From Ferranicluibacter rubi (GTDB lineage Bacteria > Pseudomonadota > Alphaproteobacteria > Rhizobiales > Rhizobiaceae): DNA of 64,000 bases. Location: contig NZ_JAANCM010000011.1 in assembly GCF_011603255.1 (NCBI RefSeq), positions 1-64,000 on the forward strand. The letters are read 5' to 3'. The notes below the pieces were generated by a model that saw only the letters and a program-made list of their open reading frames with translations, had not been told where the DNA came from and ran no database searches. The position numbers were made by a program, and so were the translations under genes. This document shows, one piece after another, positions 7,728 through 17,202 of the stretch. The first letter of the stretch is position 1; every line of letters begins with the position of its first letter.

Positions 7728-9926
7728 ATGAAGTTCGACACACCTGCAACACAGAACCCGATCGACCGCATGACGGTGGTCGGCAAGCCGATAGAGCGCA
7801 TCGACGGGCAGCTGAAGACGACCGGCCGCGCGAAATATGCTTATGAGTGGCACGACGACGCCTTGTCCTATGCCTATGGTTACCCGCTCGGTGCCGCCAT
7901 CGCCAAGGGCCGCATCCGCGCAATGGACGTGTCGGCCGCCGCCCGAGCGCCCGGCGTCATCACGATCGTGACCAGCGACAGCATGCCGGACCTGAAGACC
8001 GCCAAGCGCAATACCGCCAAGCTGTTTGGCGGACGTGAGATCCACCACTATCATCAGGCGGTCGCGGTCGTTGTTGCCGAGACCTTCGAGCAGGCGCGTG
8101 CTGCCGCGCATCTCATCAAGGTGGACTACGAAGAGACGAAGGGTGCGTTCGACCTCGAGGCGTCGATGGAAGGCGCCAAGAAGCCCGAGGATGGAGAGCC
8201 GGATTCGGCAGCGGGCGATTTCGCGCCGGCCTTCGAGGCGGCGACCGTCCAGTTCGACCAGACCTATACGACGCCCGACCAGTCGCATGCGATGATGGAG
8301 CCGCACGCCTCCATCGCCGCTTGGGACGGGGATGCGCTGACGGTGTGGACGTCGAGCCAGATGATCGACTGGTGGCGGTCCGATCTGAGCGTTGCGCTCG
8401 ATATGGACAAGGAGAAGATCCACATCATGTCGCCCTTCATCGGTGGCGGGTTCGGGGCAAAGCTCTTCCTGCGTTCGGATGCGGTGCTGGCGGCGCTGGC
8501 CGCGCGTGCGGCGCGTCGGCCGGTCAAGGTGGCGCTGCCCCGGCCGTTCCTCATGAACAACACCACGCACCGGCCGGCAACGATCCAGCGCATCCGCATC
8601 GGGGCCGGGCAGGACGGCAAGATCACGGCGATCGCGCATGAAAGCTGGTCGGGCGATCTGGAAGGCGGCAGCCCGGAGGCCGCGGTGCAGCAGACGCGGC
8701 TGCTCTATGCCGGTGCAAACCGGATGACAGCGACGCGGCTTGCCGTGCTCGATCTTCCCGAGGGCAACGCCATGCGCGCCCCGGGGGAGGCACCCGGCCT
8801 GATGGCGCTCGAAGTCGCCATGGACGAGATGGCGGAAAAGCTCGGGCAGGACCCGGTCGCCTTCCGCATCCTCAACGATACGCAGGTCGATCCGGAAAAA
8901 CCGGAGAAGGCCTTCTCGCACCGCGATCTCGTCGGCTGCATGAAGCTCGGCGCCGAGCGTTTCGGCTGGGACAAGCGCAGCACGCGCGCCGGCGCGGTGC
9001 GGGATGGCGACTGGCTGGTGGGCATGGGCGTTGCGGCCGCGTTCCGCAACAACATGGTCATGCCGTCAGGTGCCCGCGTGAAGTTCGATCGCGACGGTGT
9101 CCTCACTGTCGAGACCGACATGACGGATATCGGCACCGGCAGCTACACGATCATTGCCCAGACCGCGGCGGAAATGCTGGGCCTGCCGCTCGACCGCGTC
9201 GCCGTCAATCTCGGCGATTCCCGCTTTCCGGTGTCGTCCGGTTCGGGCGGGCAGTGGGGCGGCAACAGCGCCACGGCCGGCGTCTACGCGGCCTGCGTCA
9301 AGATGCGGGAGGCCGTTGCCCAATCGCTCGGGTTCAATGCCGAAAGCATCGACTTTGCCGACGGCATGGTGATCTCGGGCGACCGGCGCGTGCCCTTGGC
9401 CGATGCCATTCGGGAGGCGCCGCTGGTCGTCGAGGATACGATCGAGTATGGCGATATTTCCGAGGAGAAGCAGCAGTCGACCTTCGGCGCGCATTTCGTG
9501 GAGGTCGGGGTCGATATCGCCACCGGTGAGGTCCGTATCCGGCGCATGCTCGCCGTCTGCGCGGCCGGCCGCATCCTCAACCCGATGACGGCACGCAGTC
9601 AGGTCATCGGTGCGATGACCATGGGCGTCGGTGGCGCCCTGTCGGAAGAGCTTGCGGTTGACAAGAAGCGCGGCTTCTTCGTCAACCACGATCTCGCCGG
9701 TTACGAAGTGCCCGTGCATGCGGATATTCCGCACCAGGAGGTCATCTTCATGGACGAGACCGACCCGATGTCGTCGCCGATGAAGGCGAAGGGCGTAGGC
9801 GAACTGGGGCTGTGCGGCGTGGCGGCGGCGATCAACAACGCCGTCTACAATGCAACTGGCATTCGGGTCAGAAACTATCCGGTGACGCTCGACAAGCTGA
9901 TCGGGGCGCTGCCCCAGATCAGCTGA
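7728..9926 (+). CDS. paoC: Periplasmic aldehyde oxidoreductase molybdenum subunit (PaoC-like)
   Basis: A 732-residue molybdopterin-binding subunit, the same length as E. coli PaoC. The catalytic glutamate falls at residue 692 (AKGVGELG), also the E. coli position. GGGFGAKLF near residue 245 belongs to the cofactor-binding domain. The ATG at 7728 is four bases after the paoB stop; a longer reading from 7692 would overlap paoB and lacks family support. The complex should oxidise aldehydes, often aromatic, in the periplasm. E. coli matures PaoC with the XdhC-like chaperone PaoD. No such gene is present in this window, so one would have to be encoded elsewhere. Confidence 0.9.
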   Translation: MKFDTPATQNPIDRMTVVGKPIERIDGQLKTTGRAKYAYEWHDDALSYAYGYPLGAAIAKGRIRAMDVSAAARAPGVITIVTSDSMPDLKTAKRNTAKLFGGREIHHYHQAVAVVVAETFEQARAAAHLIKVDYEETKGAFDLEASMEGAKKPEDGEPDSAAGDFAPAFEAATVQFDQTYTTPDQSHAMMEPHASIAAWDGDALTVWTSSQMIDWWRSDLSVALDMDKEKIHIMSPFIGGGFGAKLFLRSDAVLAALAARAARRPVKVALPRPFLMNNTTHRPATIQRIRIGAGQDGKITAIAHESWSGDLEGGSPEAAVQQTRLLYAGANRMTATRLAVLDLPEGNAMRAPGEAPGLMALEVAMDEMAEKLGQDPVAFRILNDTQVDPEKPEKAFSHRDLVGCMKLGAERFGWDKRSTRAGAVRDGDWLVGMGVAAAFRNNMVMPSGARVKFDRDGVLTVETDMTDIGTGSYTIIAQTAAEMLGLPLDRVAVNLGDSRFPVSSGSGGQWGGNSATAGVYAACVKMREAVAQSLGFNAESIDFADGMVISGDRRVPLADAIREAPLVVEDTIEYGDISEEKQQSTFGAHFVEVGVDIATGEVRIRRMLAVCAAGRILNPMTARSQVIGAMTMGVGGALSEELAVDKKRGFFVNHDLAGYEVPVHADIPHQEVIFMDETDPMSSPMKAKGVGELGLCGVAAAINNAVYNATGIRVRNYPVTLDKLIGALPQIS

Positions 9927-9949
9927 GAATAGAGTTGTCTTTTGCTCTC

Positions 9950-9978
9950 AAGGCTGGCGCTTCCTTGGCGCCAGCCTT
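9950..9978. terminator. Hairpin after paoC
   Basis: Perfect 11-bp stem AAGGCTGGCGC / GCGCCAGCCTT with a 7-nt loop, 23 nt after the paoC stop. There is no strong T run, so it is a probable weak or Rho-assisted terminator or mRNA-stabilising hairpin. Confidence 0.55.
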
Positions 9979-10019
9979 ATGTCGTTTCGACGAAAAACGG
10001 GATGGGGAGGAGATCATCG

Positions 10020-10361
10020 ATGATCCGGCATATCGTGCTTTTGAAATTCAAGGACAGCGTCTCGGAAGCCGACAAGCAGTCGATCTATCAGGAACTCAAG
10101 GCACTTAAGGGACATGTCGATGGCATCCGTGCCTTTCATGCCGGCCCGAATGTCAGCGTCGAGACCGAGATGATGCGCGGTTTCAACGATGCGTTCTGGT
10201 TCGACTTCGACAGCGCGGCTGTACGCGATGCCTATCTGGTCGATCCGCATCATCAAGCCGCCGGTGCTCGGATCGTCGCCCATACCAAGGGCGGGCCGGA
10301 CGGTGTCATCGTCGTTGATCTTGAGTTCTCATCCGCTGCCGGTCAGGCGCGCAGGGCCTGA
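10020..10361 (+). CDS. Dabb (stress-responsive alpha/beta barrel) domain protein
   Basis: A 113-residue single-domain protein with the Dabb pattern: MIRHIVLLKFKDSVSEAD at the N-terminus, an F-H-x-GPN turn (AFHAGPN), the DAFWFDFDS strand and the DPHHQA helix. Dabb proteins are dimeric ferredoxin-like barrels; some are cyclases or dehalogenation enzymes, and most have no known role. AGGAG seven bases before the ATG at 10020 supports this start over the longer frame from 9942. Its 3' end overlaps the convergent glycosyltransferase gene by 19 bp. Confidence 0.83.
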   Translation: MIRHIVLLKFKDSVSEADKQSIYQELKALKGHVDGIRAFHAGPNVSVETEMMRGFNDAFWFDFDSAAVRDAYLVDPHHQAAGARIVAHTKGGPDGVIVVDLEFSSAAGQARRA

Positions 10362-12682
10362 CTTTGTTGAATCATCCTTTCGCCGGAGTCCGGCCGTACA
10401 TCCTCCTGCAGCCTAGCGCCGTCTCCCTTTAGGAAGGCTGCGATCGCGGCGGCCAGTGGCTCGTGGACGCGTCGTCCCTCTGCCGCAATACTGGCGGAGA
10501 GGAGGCCGTTCTGGCAGGCGCGCTTGTCATCCCAGCCGGCATGGTTGACGATCGGGTAGAGGCAGAGGCCCTCGAGCGGCACGCCGGCCTTCATGGCGGC
10601 CACAGCCTCCTGTGCCACATAGGTGAACCATGCGGCGCGACGGTCATCCTCGATGCCGGTTTCCGCGATCATCATCGGCTTGCCGTAGCGGGCATAGGTT
10701 TCGATGAGGATGGTCCGGAGCGGCTTGTAGAGCGGGTGGCCGATATCGATCGGCGGGCCACCATGGATCCATTGGTTGTTGAAGTAGTAGTTGACGCCGA
10801 TGACATCGAGATAGCGCTCGGCGCCCCCGATCTGTGGCCACATGCGGCCGCTCAGAAGATCCCATCCCTGGAACTGCGACTGGCGATGACCTTCGGCGAC
10901 CTGGGCTTCCCAGGGTCTCGATGGGTCGGTAATGACGTTGATCACGGGATCGCAATGCACGAAGCGGGCACGGGGATCGACGGCGAGAATGGCATCCATT
11001 CCGGCAATCGCTGCCCGGGCTAGCTGTACTTTCAGCTCGAAGCCGCGGCCGTGCGCGAAGGGATTGAGATAGCCGGCATCGCCCGCGCCCCAGGAGAAGA
11101 AGGAGATTTCGTTGACCGGACAATAGAACGGGATCTCGTCGCTCTCTTCCCGCACGATGCGCGCGCAGGCGCCGGCGAACCGGGCGAAGCGATCCACGAA
11201 ATGGGGCGTCCAGATATCGATATCGTCGGGCCAGCCATAATGCAGCACATCCCAGATGACTTGCGTGCCTGAGCGCGCAGCCGCCTGCAGCATGGGCCGC
11301 ACGCTCGACCAGTCGAAAGTGCCGTTGTTCTCGATCAGATGCCAGCGAAAGCCGTCGCGCACCGTGCGGATGCCGTGCTCTCGCAGCTGGCGATAGTCAC
11401 GCTCGGCATGGATGTCGTGGCCGATGTCGTCGATCATGTCGAGCCGGGGACCGAGTGGCTCCTCCTGCGTCGGGCGCAGGCGATGCGTCGAGCACTCGAA
11501 CCCGCCCTGGACGAATGACCGGAAAAGACCGGTGGGGCCGCGGGGCGTGCGCGTCGCAACGACATCTTCGAAAAGGCGCTCCCACTGCGGTACGACGGCT
11601 TCCACGGAATAGAGGCGCTTGACCTTCTCGCGCAAAGCACTGCCGAGTGTCCGGCGAAGGCTCGAGTCCGATATCAAACGGCGACCGGCATCGGCGACGG
11701 ATGCCGGATCGTCATAGGGGACGATGAGTCCGGTGGTGCCGTCCTCGATCTGCTGCAATGCGCCGTTGTCGGGCGTTGATATGACCGGCAGACCGGCAGC
11801 ACCGGCCTCCGCGATGACATGCGGCATGCCTTCGCCGCGCGACAGCCACACGAAGATGTCGAACGCCTGGAGCAGGTCCGGAATGTCCTTCCGGTCGCCA
11901 AGGAACTGGAGCACATCCGACAGCCCGAGGGCAGCAGCGCGTTGTTGCAGCTCCACTGCATATTCCGGCATGAACGCATCCGGCCCGCCGACGATGACGA
12001 AGCGGGCATCGGCGTTTTCGGCCTTGAGGAGCGCTGCCGCCTCGATGACGTCCTTGACGTTCTTTTTCGGATCGAGCCGCCCGATCCAGCCGATCAGGAT
12101 ATGGCCGTCGGAGATACCGAGTTTCGCGCGCATCGATGCCCGCTGCGACGGATCGAAGGCTGCGAGATCGACCATGGAAGGGATTTCGATCGCATCCGCC
12201 TCGCGCCCCGGCATGCGCGAGGCTGCGGCATCACGGATGGATCGGCAGACGCCGACATAGCGCGTGGTCAGATGCTTCGGCCCCGCCAAGGCCTCGGACA
12301 CGAGCCCGCCATGCTCGATCAGCGGCGGGCGGATGTGCAGGCGCTCCAGCGCCGGGTAGATATCGGCGACGTTCTGGCAGGAGACCACAACGTCATAGCC
12401 GGGCACCTTACCGGCGAGGTAGGAGACGGTATCCTCGAACGACATGGCGTAAGGGGCTGTGTCGACGGAAACACCGAGTTCCCGCAACTGCTCGTGTGTC
12501 TGCTCCGGCATGCCGGGCTTGCGGAAGCAGGCGACGACATCGATGCGGTAGCGCGCGGGATCGAGCGCCTTTGCCAGAAGCCGGACTTCGGTTTCCTCTC
12601 CGCCGACGACCAGCCAGGCGAAGACGAAGAGGATACGGATCGGCGGGTCGCCCGGTGCTGCCTCTTGTGCCGTCTGCATCAT
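10343..12682 (-). CDS. Fusion: GT4 glycosyltransferase plus GH clan A glycoside hydrolase domain
   Basis: A 779-residue two-part protein. Residues about 15-380 form a GT-B glycosyltransferase of the GT4 type: the nucleotide-sugar half carries IGWIGRLDPKKNVKDVI and the donor motif EGMPHVIAEAGAAGLPV. Residues about 390-765 form a TIM-barrel hydrolase resembling GH1/GH5. Candidate acid/base is the Glu of CPVNEISFF near residue 522, and candidate nucleophile the Glu of MIAETGIEDD near 670. No signal peptide or membrane segment is visible, so a GH-like domain appears to sit in the cytoplasm beside a transferase. Its start overlaps the stop of the upstream gene by four bases, so it is the last gene of the glycan cluster. 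Acceptor and product are unknown. Confidence 0.75.
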   Translation of the reverse strand: MMQTAQEAAPGDPPIRILFVFAWLVVGGEETEVRLLAKALDPARYRIDVVACFRKPGMPEQTHEQLRELGVSVDTAPYAMSFEDTVSYLAGKVPGYDVVVSCQNVADIYPALERLHIRPPLIEHGGLVSEALAGPKHLTTRYVGVCRSIRDAAASRMPGREADAIEIPSMVDLAAFDPSQRASMRAKLGISDGHILIGWIGRLDPKKNVKDVIEAAALLKAENADARFVIVGGPDAFMPEYAVELQQRAAALGLSDVLQFLGDRKDIPDLLQAFDIFVWLSRGEGMPHVIAEAGAAGLPVISTPDNGALQQIEDGTTGLIVPYDDPASVADAGRRLISDSSLRRTLGSALREKVKRLYSVEAVVPQWERLFEDVVATRTPRGPTGLFRSFVQGGFECSTHRLRPTQEEPLGPRLDMIDDIGHDIHAERDYRQLREHGIRTVRDGFRWHLIENNGTFDWSSVRPMLQAAARSGTQVIWDVLHYGWPDDIDIWTPHFVDRFARFAGACARIVREESDEIPFYCPVNEISFFSWGAGDAGYLNPFAHGRGFELKVQLARAAIAGMDAILAVDPRARFVHCDPVINVITDPSRPWEAQVAEGHRQSQFQGWDLLSGRMWPQIGGAERYLDVIGVNYYFNNQWIHGGPPIDIGHPLYKPLRTILIETYARYGKPMMIAETGIEDDRRAAWFTYVAQEAVAAMKAGVPLEGLCLYPIVNHAGWDDKRACQNGLLSASIAAEGRRVHEPLAAAIAAFLKGDGARLQEDVRPDSGERMIQQSQALRA

Positions 12683-15600
12683 GCGCCGACCTTGAAGACG
12701 ACCTGCAGGAAGTCGGGGCGATGCTCCACGAGATCCTGAAGGAAGGCCGGACCATCCTCGAACGGCACCACATGCGTGATCATGTGCTCACGGATCGCAG
12801 CCCCGTCATGCCGCAGGAGATCGACCGTTTCATTCGCCAGACGCTGGCGGTTCCAGAGCGCCGACAGGCCGCGGGGCACGCGGTTGATCTGGGCGCAGCG
12901 GATGTTGAGGCCGTTGTGGTGGAACTCCTCGCCAAGACGCAAATGGTCCGCACCACCTTGGTAGAAGGCGAGGTCGATGACGGTTCCCTGGGGACGCAGG
13001 GCCTTCAGCGCGGTCTGGAGACTGCCGGAATGGGCTCGTGTCTGGAAGACGAGATCGGCGCCGCGACCCAAGCCGCCATCATGCCAGCGGGCCTTGGCGT
13101 GCTGCCAGGCCTGGTCCTCCGTCATGGCGGTGAGGCCCATGGCCTCGGCCTTCGCGCGGCGGAAATCCGAAGGGTCGGTGATGACGACATCGGAAGCCCC
13201 GAGCTTGCGGGCAAACAGCGCCGTCATCAGGCCGACGGTGCCGGCGCCGATGACCAGCACGGGACGGCCGGCAACGCCGGCGCCGAGGTTCGAGACCTGG
13301 GTGCCCATGGCTTCGGCGTCGGCATGGAGAATACCGTTTGCGGCGATCGGCCCCATCTGTGCGACGAAGACGCCGAGGAGCGGATCGACCTCCGGCGGCA
13401 TGGGCACGAGGACATCGTGGTACGGGTCGGCTGTATGGCCGGTCTTGTGGGCATAGGTCGTCGCCAGCACGTCGCCTTCGGCATAGCCGTTGGCTCGAGA
13501 CTCTGACACGCGCGCGACTTCCATATAGCCGAGGAAGGGGACGGGATAATGGAGGTCCGGCTCGTTCTCGATGAAGACGCCCCGGCCGGCATCGAAGCGC
13601 GAACGGAAATAAGGATTGGTATTCTTCAGGAACGTGAGCTCGGTGCCGGCGGAAAGGCCTGTATAGAGCGTTTCCAGCCGCACCTGGCCATCGGCGGGCG
13701 GACCTTCCTCATATTCGAGAACATAGGCGCGGCCCGGAGCTTCGATGCCGAGCGAACGGATCTTGCGATGACCGGGCGGCATTCCGCGCGGTGCTTCCTC
13801 CGGTCGCGGCTGGAACTGGAGCGGTGCCGGCGGTGTCCGGGTGATCTTGGGGAGGTCGAGATGGACAGGCTGGCCGCTGCGTGACGAAGCGACCACAGCC
13901 AGCGCCAGGCGGTGCGTGGCGACGGCGTCGGCATAGGGGCAGCGGATGCGATTCTCGCCGCCGCGCACCGCATCGATGAAGTCGCGATCCTCGCGCCAGA
14001 CCGGATCGCCGTCCGCCTGACGGACGGGCCGGCCACGACCGACATCGACCATGATGTCGCGATCGGTGAGCTCGATGGCGAGCTTGTCGGCGAAGATGTG
14101 CAGACCGACGCGATGGCTCCAGCCGAGGAGGCATGTCGAGGCGATGTTGGCGACGACGCCTGACTGGAAGGTAAGGCTGGCGGTGCTGACGGTTGGCACA
14201 TTGAGACCGGGGAACTCCTGACGTTCGGCATGGCCGGCACGGCCATAAACCTCCGTCACCTCACCGATCAGGAAGCGAGCGAGATCCAAAAGGTGCGTGG
14301 TCTGCTCGACCATCTGGCCACCGGACTTGTCTTCTTTCCACCACCATTGCGGCGGGGGCGTCGAATCCAGCCAATAGCCCGACAGGAGCTGCGCGGGGTT
14401 ATCGGCCAGCAGCGCACGTGCTTCCTCGACCGTATCGAGATAGCGCCAGTGATACCCGACCGCCGTCACCAGGTTCTTCGCCGCGATGCCCGCCGCGATC
14501 TCTTCAGCAAGGGCGATATCGAGCGAGACCGGCTTTTCCACGAAGAAGGAAATGCCATGGGCGATCAGGTCGCGCTCCGGCTCGCCATGGGCAAAGGGCG
14601 GTACGCAGACGTAGACGGCGTCGAGGCTTTCGTTCTCCAGCATCTCGCGGTGGCCGGTGAAGGATTTCGCGCCGAAGCGACGGGCTGCGGCATCGGCCCG
14701 CGCCGCATCCGGATCGGCAAAGGCGACCAGTTCGACATCCTCGAAGCTTGCAAGGATGTCGAGATGGCGGTGGGCGATGCCCCCGACGCCGATAAAGCCG
14801 AGACGGGTCTTTTGCATGGAGTGGTCCTTTTGCAGGGATGAGTTCGGCGTGAGGAACGGCCGGTAGACGGAGGCGGTTTCCGCGGCCATACGCGCGGCGG
14901 AGAAATGCTGGTGGAAGCGGTCGCGCCCTGCCTGTCCGACGGCCGCGCGCTTGGCGGGATCGTCGAGAGCCTGGGCGATCATCTCGGCGAGCGAGGAGGG
15001 ATGCCCGGGCTCAGCGAAGAAAGCGTGATCCTCGCCCAACGCCTCGACGGTGCCGCCGATCCGCGTGGCAACCACGGGTACGCCCAGCGACATGGCTTCC
15101 AGCACGGCAAGCGGCAGGCCCTCGAACAAAGAGGGGAGAACGAAGAGATCGGCTACCGCAACGAGATCCGCGATATCGTCGCGGTGGCCAAGGAAACGCA
15201 CGGCATGGGCGACGCCAAGGTCCGTCGCCAAGGCTTCCACGCGCGCCTGTTCTTCTCCGGATCCGACCAGAAGAAGAATGACGGTGGGGTGGTTGGCGAT
15301 GATCGCGGGCAGGGCGCGGATCAGGGAGGCGTGATCCTTCTGGGCGGAAAAGCGTGCGACCGAGAGGAGGACGGTGCGCCCGGCGATGTCCATGGCCGCG
15401 ATCGTCTGCTCCGCCAAGGCTTTCGGTTCGAGCGAGAAGATGCCGTTGCGGACCACTGTGATGCGCGATGGGTCGATATGATTGCCGACATAGGTTTCGC
15501 GCGACGCTTCGGACACGACGATGTGGTGGGCGAGGGCAGCGGTTTCCGCGCTGTAATGCGCCTTCTGGTCCGGGTCGGTCAGCAGATAGGGCAGGTGTTC

Positions 15601-15933
15601 CGTCCGGATGACGGGAATGCCCGTTGCGATGCCCGATGCTGCAAGGGCATGGGCTTCCCAGCCGATGCCGGCATGGACATGCAGCAGATCTATGTCTGTC
15701 TGTTGCAGCCACACCTGAAATTCGTCAGCAGACGCCAAATCCTTGACGGCAAGACCCTGCCGCGCAGCCTTGGCGAGAAGACGGTCGGCGCTCTCGGTAT
15801 CGGCTGCGATGATGACGTCGTGATCCCGCTGCAATCCACGGGCCAGTGCCAGCATGTGCTCGCCCAGCCCCGAGGGGTCACGGCTATCGGTTGCAAGGAC
15901 GATGCGCGGGCGTCTTGCGGGCTGCTCAGGCAT
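12679..15933 (-). CDS. Three-domain fusion: GT4, Gfo/Idh/MocA oxidoreductase, zinc alcohol dehydrogenase
   Basis: A single 1084-residue frame. Residues 1-365 are a GT4 glycosyltransferase (LLSVARFSAQKDHASLI; EGLPLAVLEAMSLGVPVVA). Residues 373-720 are a Gfo/Idh/MocA NAD(P)-dependent sugar oxidoreductase (MQKTRLGFIGVGGIAHRH, with the EKPVS lysine motif). Residues about 720-1084 are an MDR/zinc alcohol dehydrogenase-like domain with the dinucleotide fold VLVIGAGTVGLM. Only a short linker separates parts one and two, and the second begins with a methionine preceded by a good Shine-Dalgarno, so this looks like a recent gene fusion or a gene with a second start. It overlaps the genes on both sides (8 bp upstream, 4 bp downstream). 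It probably modifies and transfers a sugar for a surface glycan. Confidence 0.78.
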   Translation of the reverse strand: MPEQPARRPRIVLATDSRDPSGLGEHMLALARGLQRDHDVIIAADTESADRLLAKAARQGLAVKDLASADEFQVWLQQTDIDLLHVHAGIGWEAHALAASGIATGIPVIRTEHLPYLLTDPDQKAHYSAETAALAHHIVVSEASRETYVGNHIDPSRITVVRNGIFSLEPKALAEQTIAAMDIAGRTVLLSVARFSAQKDHASLIRALPAIIANHPTVILLLVGSGEEQARVEALATDLGVAHAVRFLGHRDDIADLVAVADLFVLPSLFEGLPLAVLEAMSLGVPVVATRIGGTVEALGEDHAFFAEPGHPSSLAEMIAQALDDPAKRAAVGQAGRDRFHQHFSAARMAAETASVYRPFLTPNSSLQKDHSMQKTRLGFIGVGGIAHRHLDILASFEDVELVAFADPDAARADAAARRFGAKSFTGHREMLENESLDAVYVCVPPFAHGEPERDLIAHGISFFVEKPVSLDIALAEEIAAGIAAKNLVTAVGYHWRYLDTVEEARALLADNPAQLLSGYWLDSTPPPQWWWKEDKSGGQMVEQTTHLLDLARFLIGEVTEVYGRAGHAERQEFPGLNVPTVSTASLTFQSGVVANIASTCLLGWSHRVGLHIFADKLAIELTDRDIMVDVGRGRPVRQADGDPVWREDRDFIDAVRGGENRIRCPYADAVATHRLALAVVASSRSGQPVHLDLPKITRTPPAPLQFQPRPEEAPRGMPPGHRKIRSLGIEAPGRAYVLEYEEGPPADGQVRLETLYTGLSAGTELTFLKNTNPYFRSRFDAGRGVFIENEPDLHYPVPFLGYMEVARVSESRANGYAEGDVLATTYAHKTGHTADPYHDVLVPMPPEVDPLLGVFVAQMGPIAANGILHADAEAMGTQVSNLGAGVAGRPVLVIGAGTVGLMTALFARKLGASDVVITDPSDFRRAKAEAMGLTAMTEDQAWQHAKARWHDGGLGRGADLVFQTRAHSGSLQTALKALRPQGTVIDLAFYQGGADHLRLGEEFHHNGLNIRCAQINRVPRGLSALWNRQRLANETVDLLRHDGAAIREHMITHVVPFEDGPAFLQDLVEHRPDFLQVVFKVGA
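14815..14829 (-). promoter_or_regulatory. Internal ribosome binding site and start for the oxidoreductase part
   Basis: On the minus strand AAGGA (14829-14825) lies seven bases before an in-frame ATG (14817-14815) that begins exactly at the Gfo/Idh/MocA domain. A 713-residue protein could be made from here in addition to the full-length fusion. A base error abolishing a stop between two ancestral genes is an alternative explanation. Confidence 0.5.
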
Positions 15934-17158
15934 GGGGTGTCGGCTGCTCCGGTGCTGCCCGCGCCACGAACGGTCCGGTCGCCTCGGCAGGCAGGGGTGC
16001 AGGTGCGCTCATGGACTGCTCGATCAGCAGGCGCATCTTTCGCGCCGTATCATCCCAGGATGAGCGGGCGAGAAGAGCATCCACCGATTCCAGCCAGGGC
16101 TCGGACGATTGACACAGAGCCAGCGCCGCGGCGCAGGCTTCGACGAAGCTTCTTGAATCCCCTGCAATGTAAACGCCGGGGACTTCGCCATAGCTACGAA
16201 CGACGTCCGTTATCGGTGTGCTGACGACCGGTCGGCCAGCGGCAAGGTATTCCGGTGTCTTGGTGGGGCTGATAAAGCGGGTCGCGTCATTGAGCGCAAA
16301 GGGCATCATGGCCACATCCCAGCCTGAAAGGTAGGCTGGCAGCTCGGCGTAGGTCTTCTGCCCGAGATAGTGAATGTTGGCCGCTCGGGGCAGATCGTTC
16401 TGCGAGATCTTGACCACGGGCCCAAGGAAGATGAACGACCAGTCTGGACGGGCGGCGGCGATATCGCGGATCAACGCAAGGTCGAGCCGTTCGTCTATCA
16501 CGCCGTAGAAACCGAGGCGGGGACCCTTGATGCCGGCCTGATCCGGCGGCGAAGCCTGACCGTTGCGGGCGTTGCGGAAATGATGCGCATCGACGCTGGA
16601 GGGGAAAGCATGAACGTTGTCGTGACGGTCCCGCTTCGCCTCGTAGAGGCTGTCGCCGCCGGTGAAGACAACGTCGGCTCGAGCCAACAGCGCCTGTTCC
16701 ATGGCCTTCAACTGCGGTGGTGCGAACTTGAAGTTGGCAAGCTCATCCATGCAGTCGTAGACGACCGCTGCCGCATCCACATGGCGGGCAAAGGCAAACA
16801 TCAGCGGCGTGTAGAACCAGAGAATCGGCTGCCGGCCGCCTTGCAGCGCCAGGAGATCATCAAGCAGGCGCGCAAGTGCGGTCTCGCGCTCACTCTCGCT
16901 CCACCAATGCGGCACGCGCGGACGGATCGCCTTGACCGTGGTGCCGGCAAAGGGGTGAATTTCGAGATACGCCAGATGGTGGTCGGTCGGGATATATTCC
17001 TCGAAGAAGAAGACCTGCCGATCGGCTGAGAAGCGCTGCATGAGATGCTGCGGCCGCTGGAGCACGAAATCCCAGCGCAGATGGGAGAAACAGACGAGCG
17101 GTGCGTCGGTGCAAAAAATGCCCTCGGAAACCTTTGAAAACGCACCCAGTAAATTCAT
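15926..17158 (-). CDS. Glycosyltransferase, GT-B fold
   Basis: A 410-residue glycosyltransferase that probably adds a sugar to a surface polysaccharide or glycolipid in the cytoplasm. It has the N-terminal segment LVCFSHLRWDFVLQRPQHLM typical of a GT-B subfamily, VVYDCMDELANF in the middle, and a donor half with RLGFYGVIDERLDLALI and KTPEYLAAGRPVVSTP. The ATG at 17158 is preferred to an upstream TTG at 17176 because AGGGAG lies five bases before it. It is followed by an 8-bp overlap with the three-domain fusion gene, implying co-translation. Confidence 0.82.
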   Translation of the reverse strand: MNLLGAFSKVSEGIFCTDAPLVCFSHLRWDFVLQRPQHLMQRFSADRQVFFFEEYIPTDHHLAYLEIHPFAGTTVKAIRPRVPHWWSESERETALARLLDDLLALQGGRQPILWFYTPLMFAFARHVDAAAVVYDCMDELANFKFAPPQLKAMEQALLARADVVFTGGDSLYEAKRDRHDNVHAFPSSVDAHHFRNARNGQASPPDQAGIKGPRLGFYGVIDERLDLALIRDIAAARPDWSFIFLGPVVKISQNDLPRAANIHYLGQKTYAELPAYLSGWDVAMMPFALNDATRFISPTKTPEYLAAGRPVVSTPITDVVRSYGEVPGVYIAGDSRSFVEACAAALALCQSSEPWLESVDALLARSSWDDTARKMRLLIEQSMSAPAPLPAEATGPFVARAAPEQPTPHA

Positions 17159-17202
17159 CGAGCTCCCTTCCGTCAAGCTTGCAGGGAACTGCTTGGACCT
17201 CT

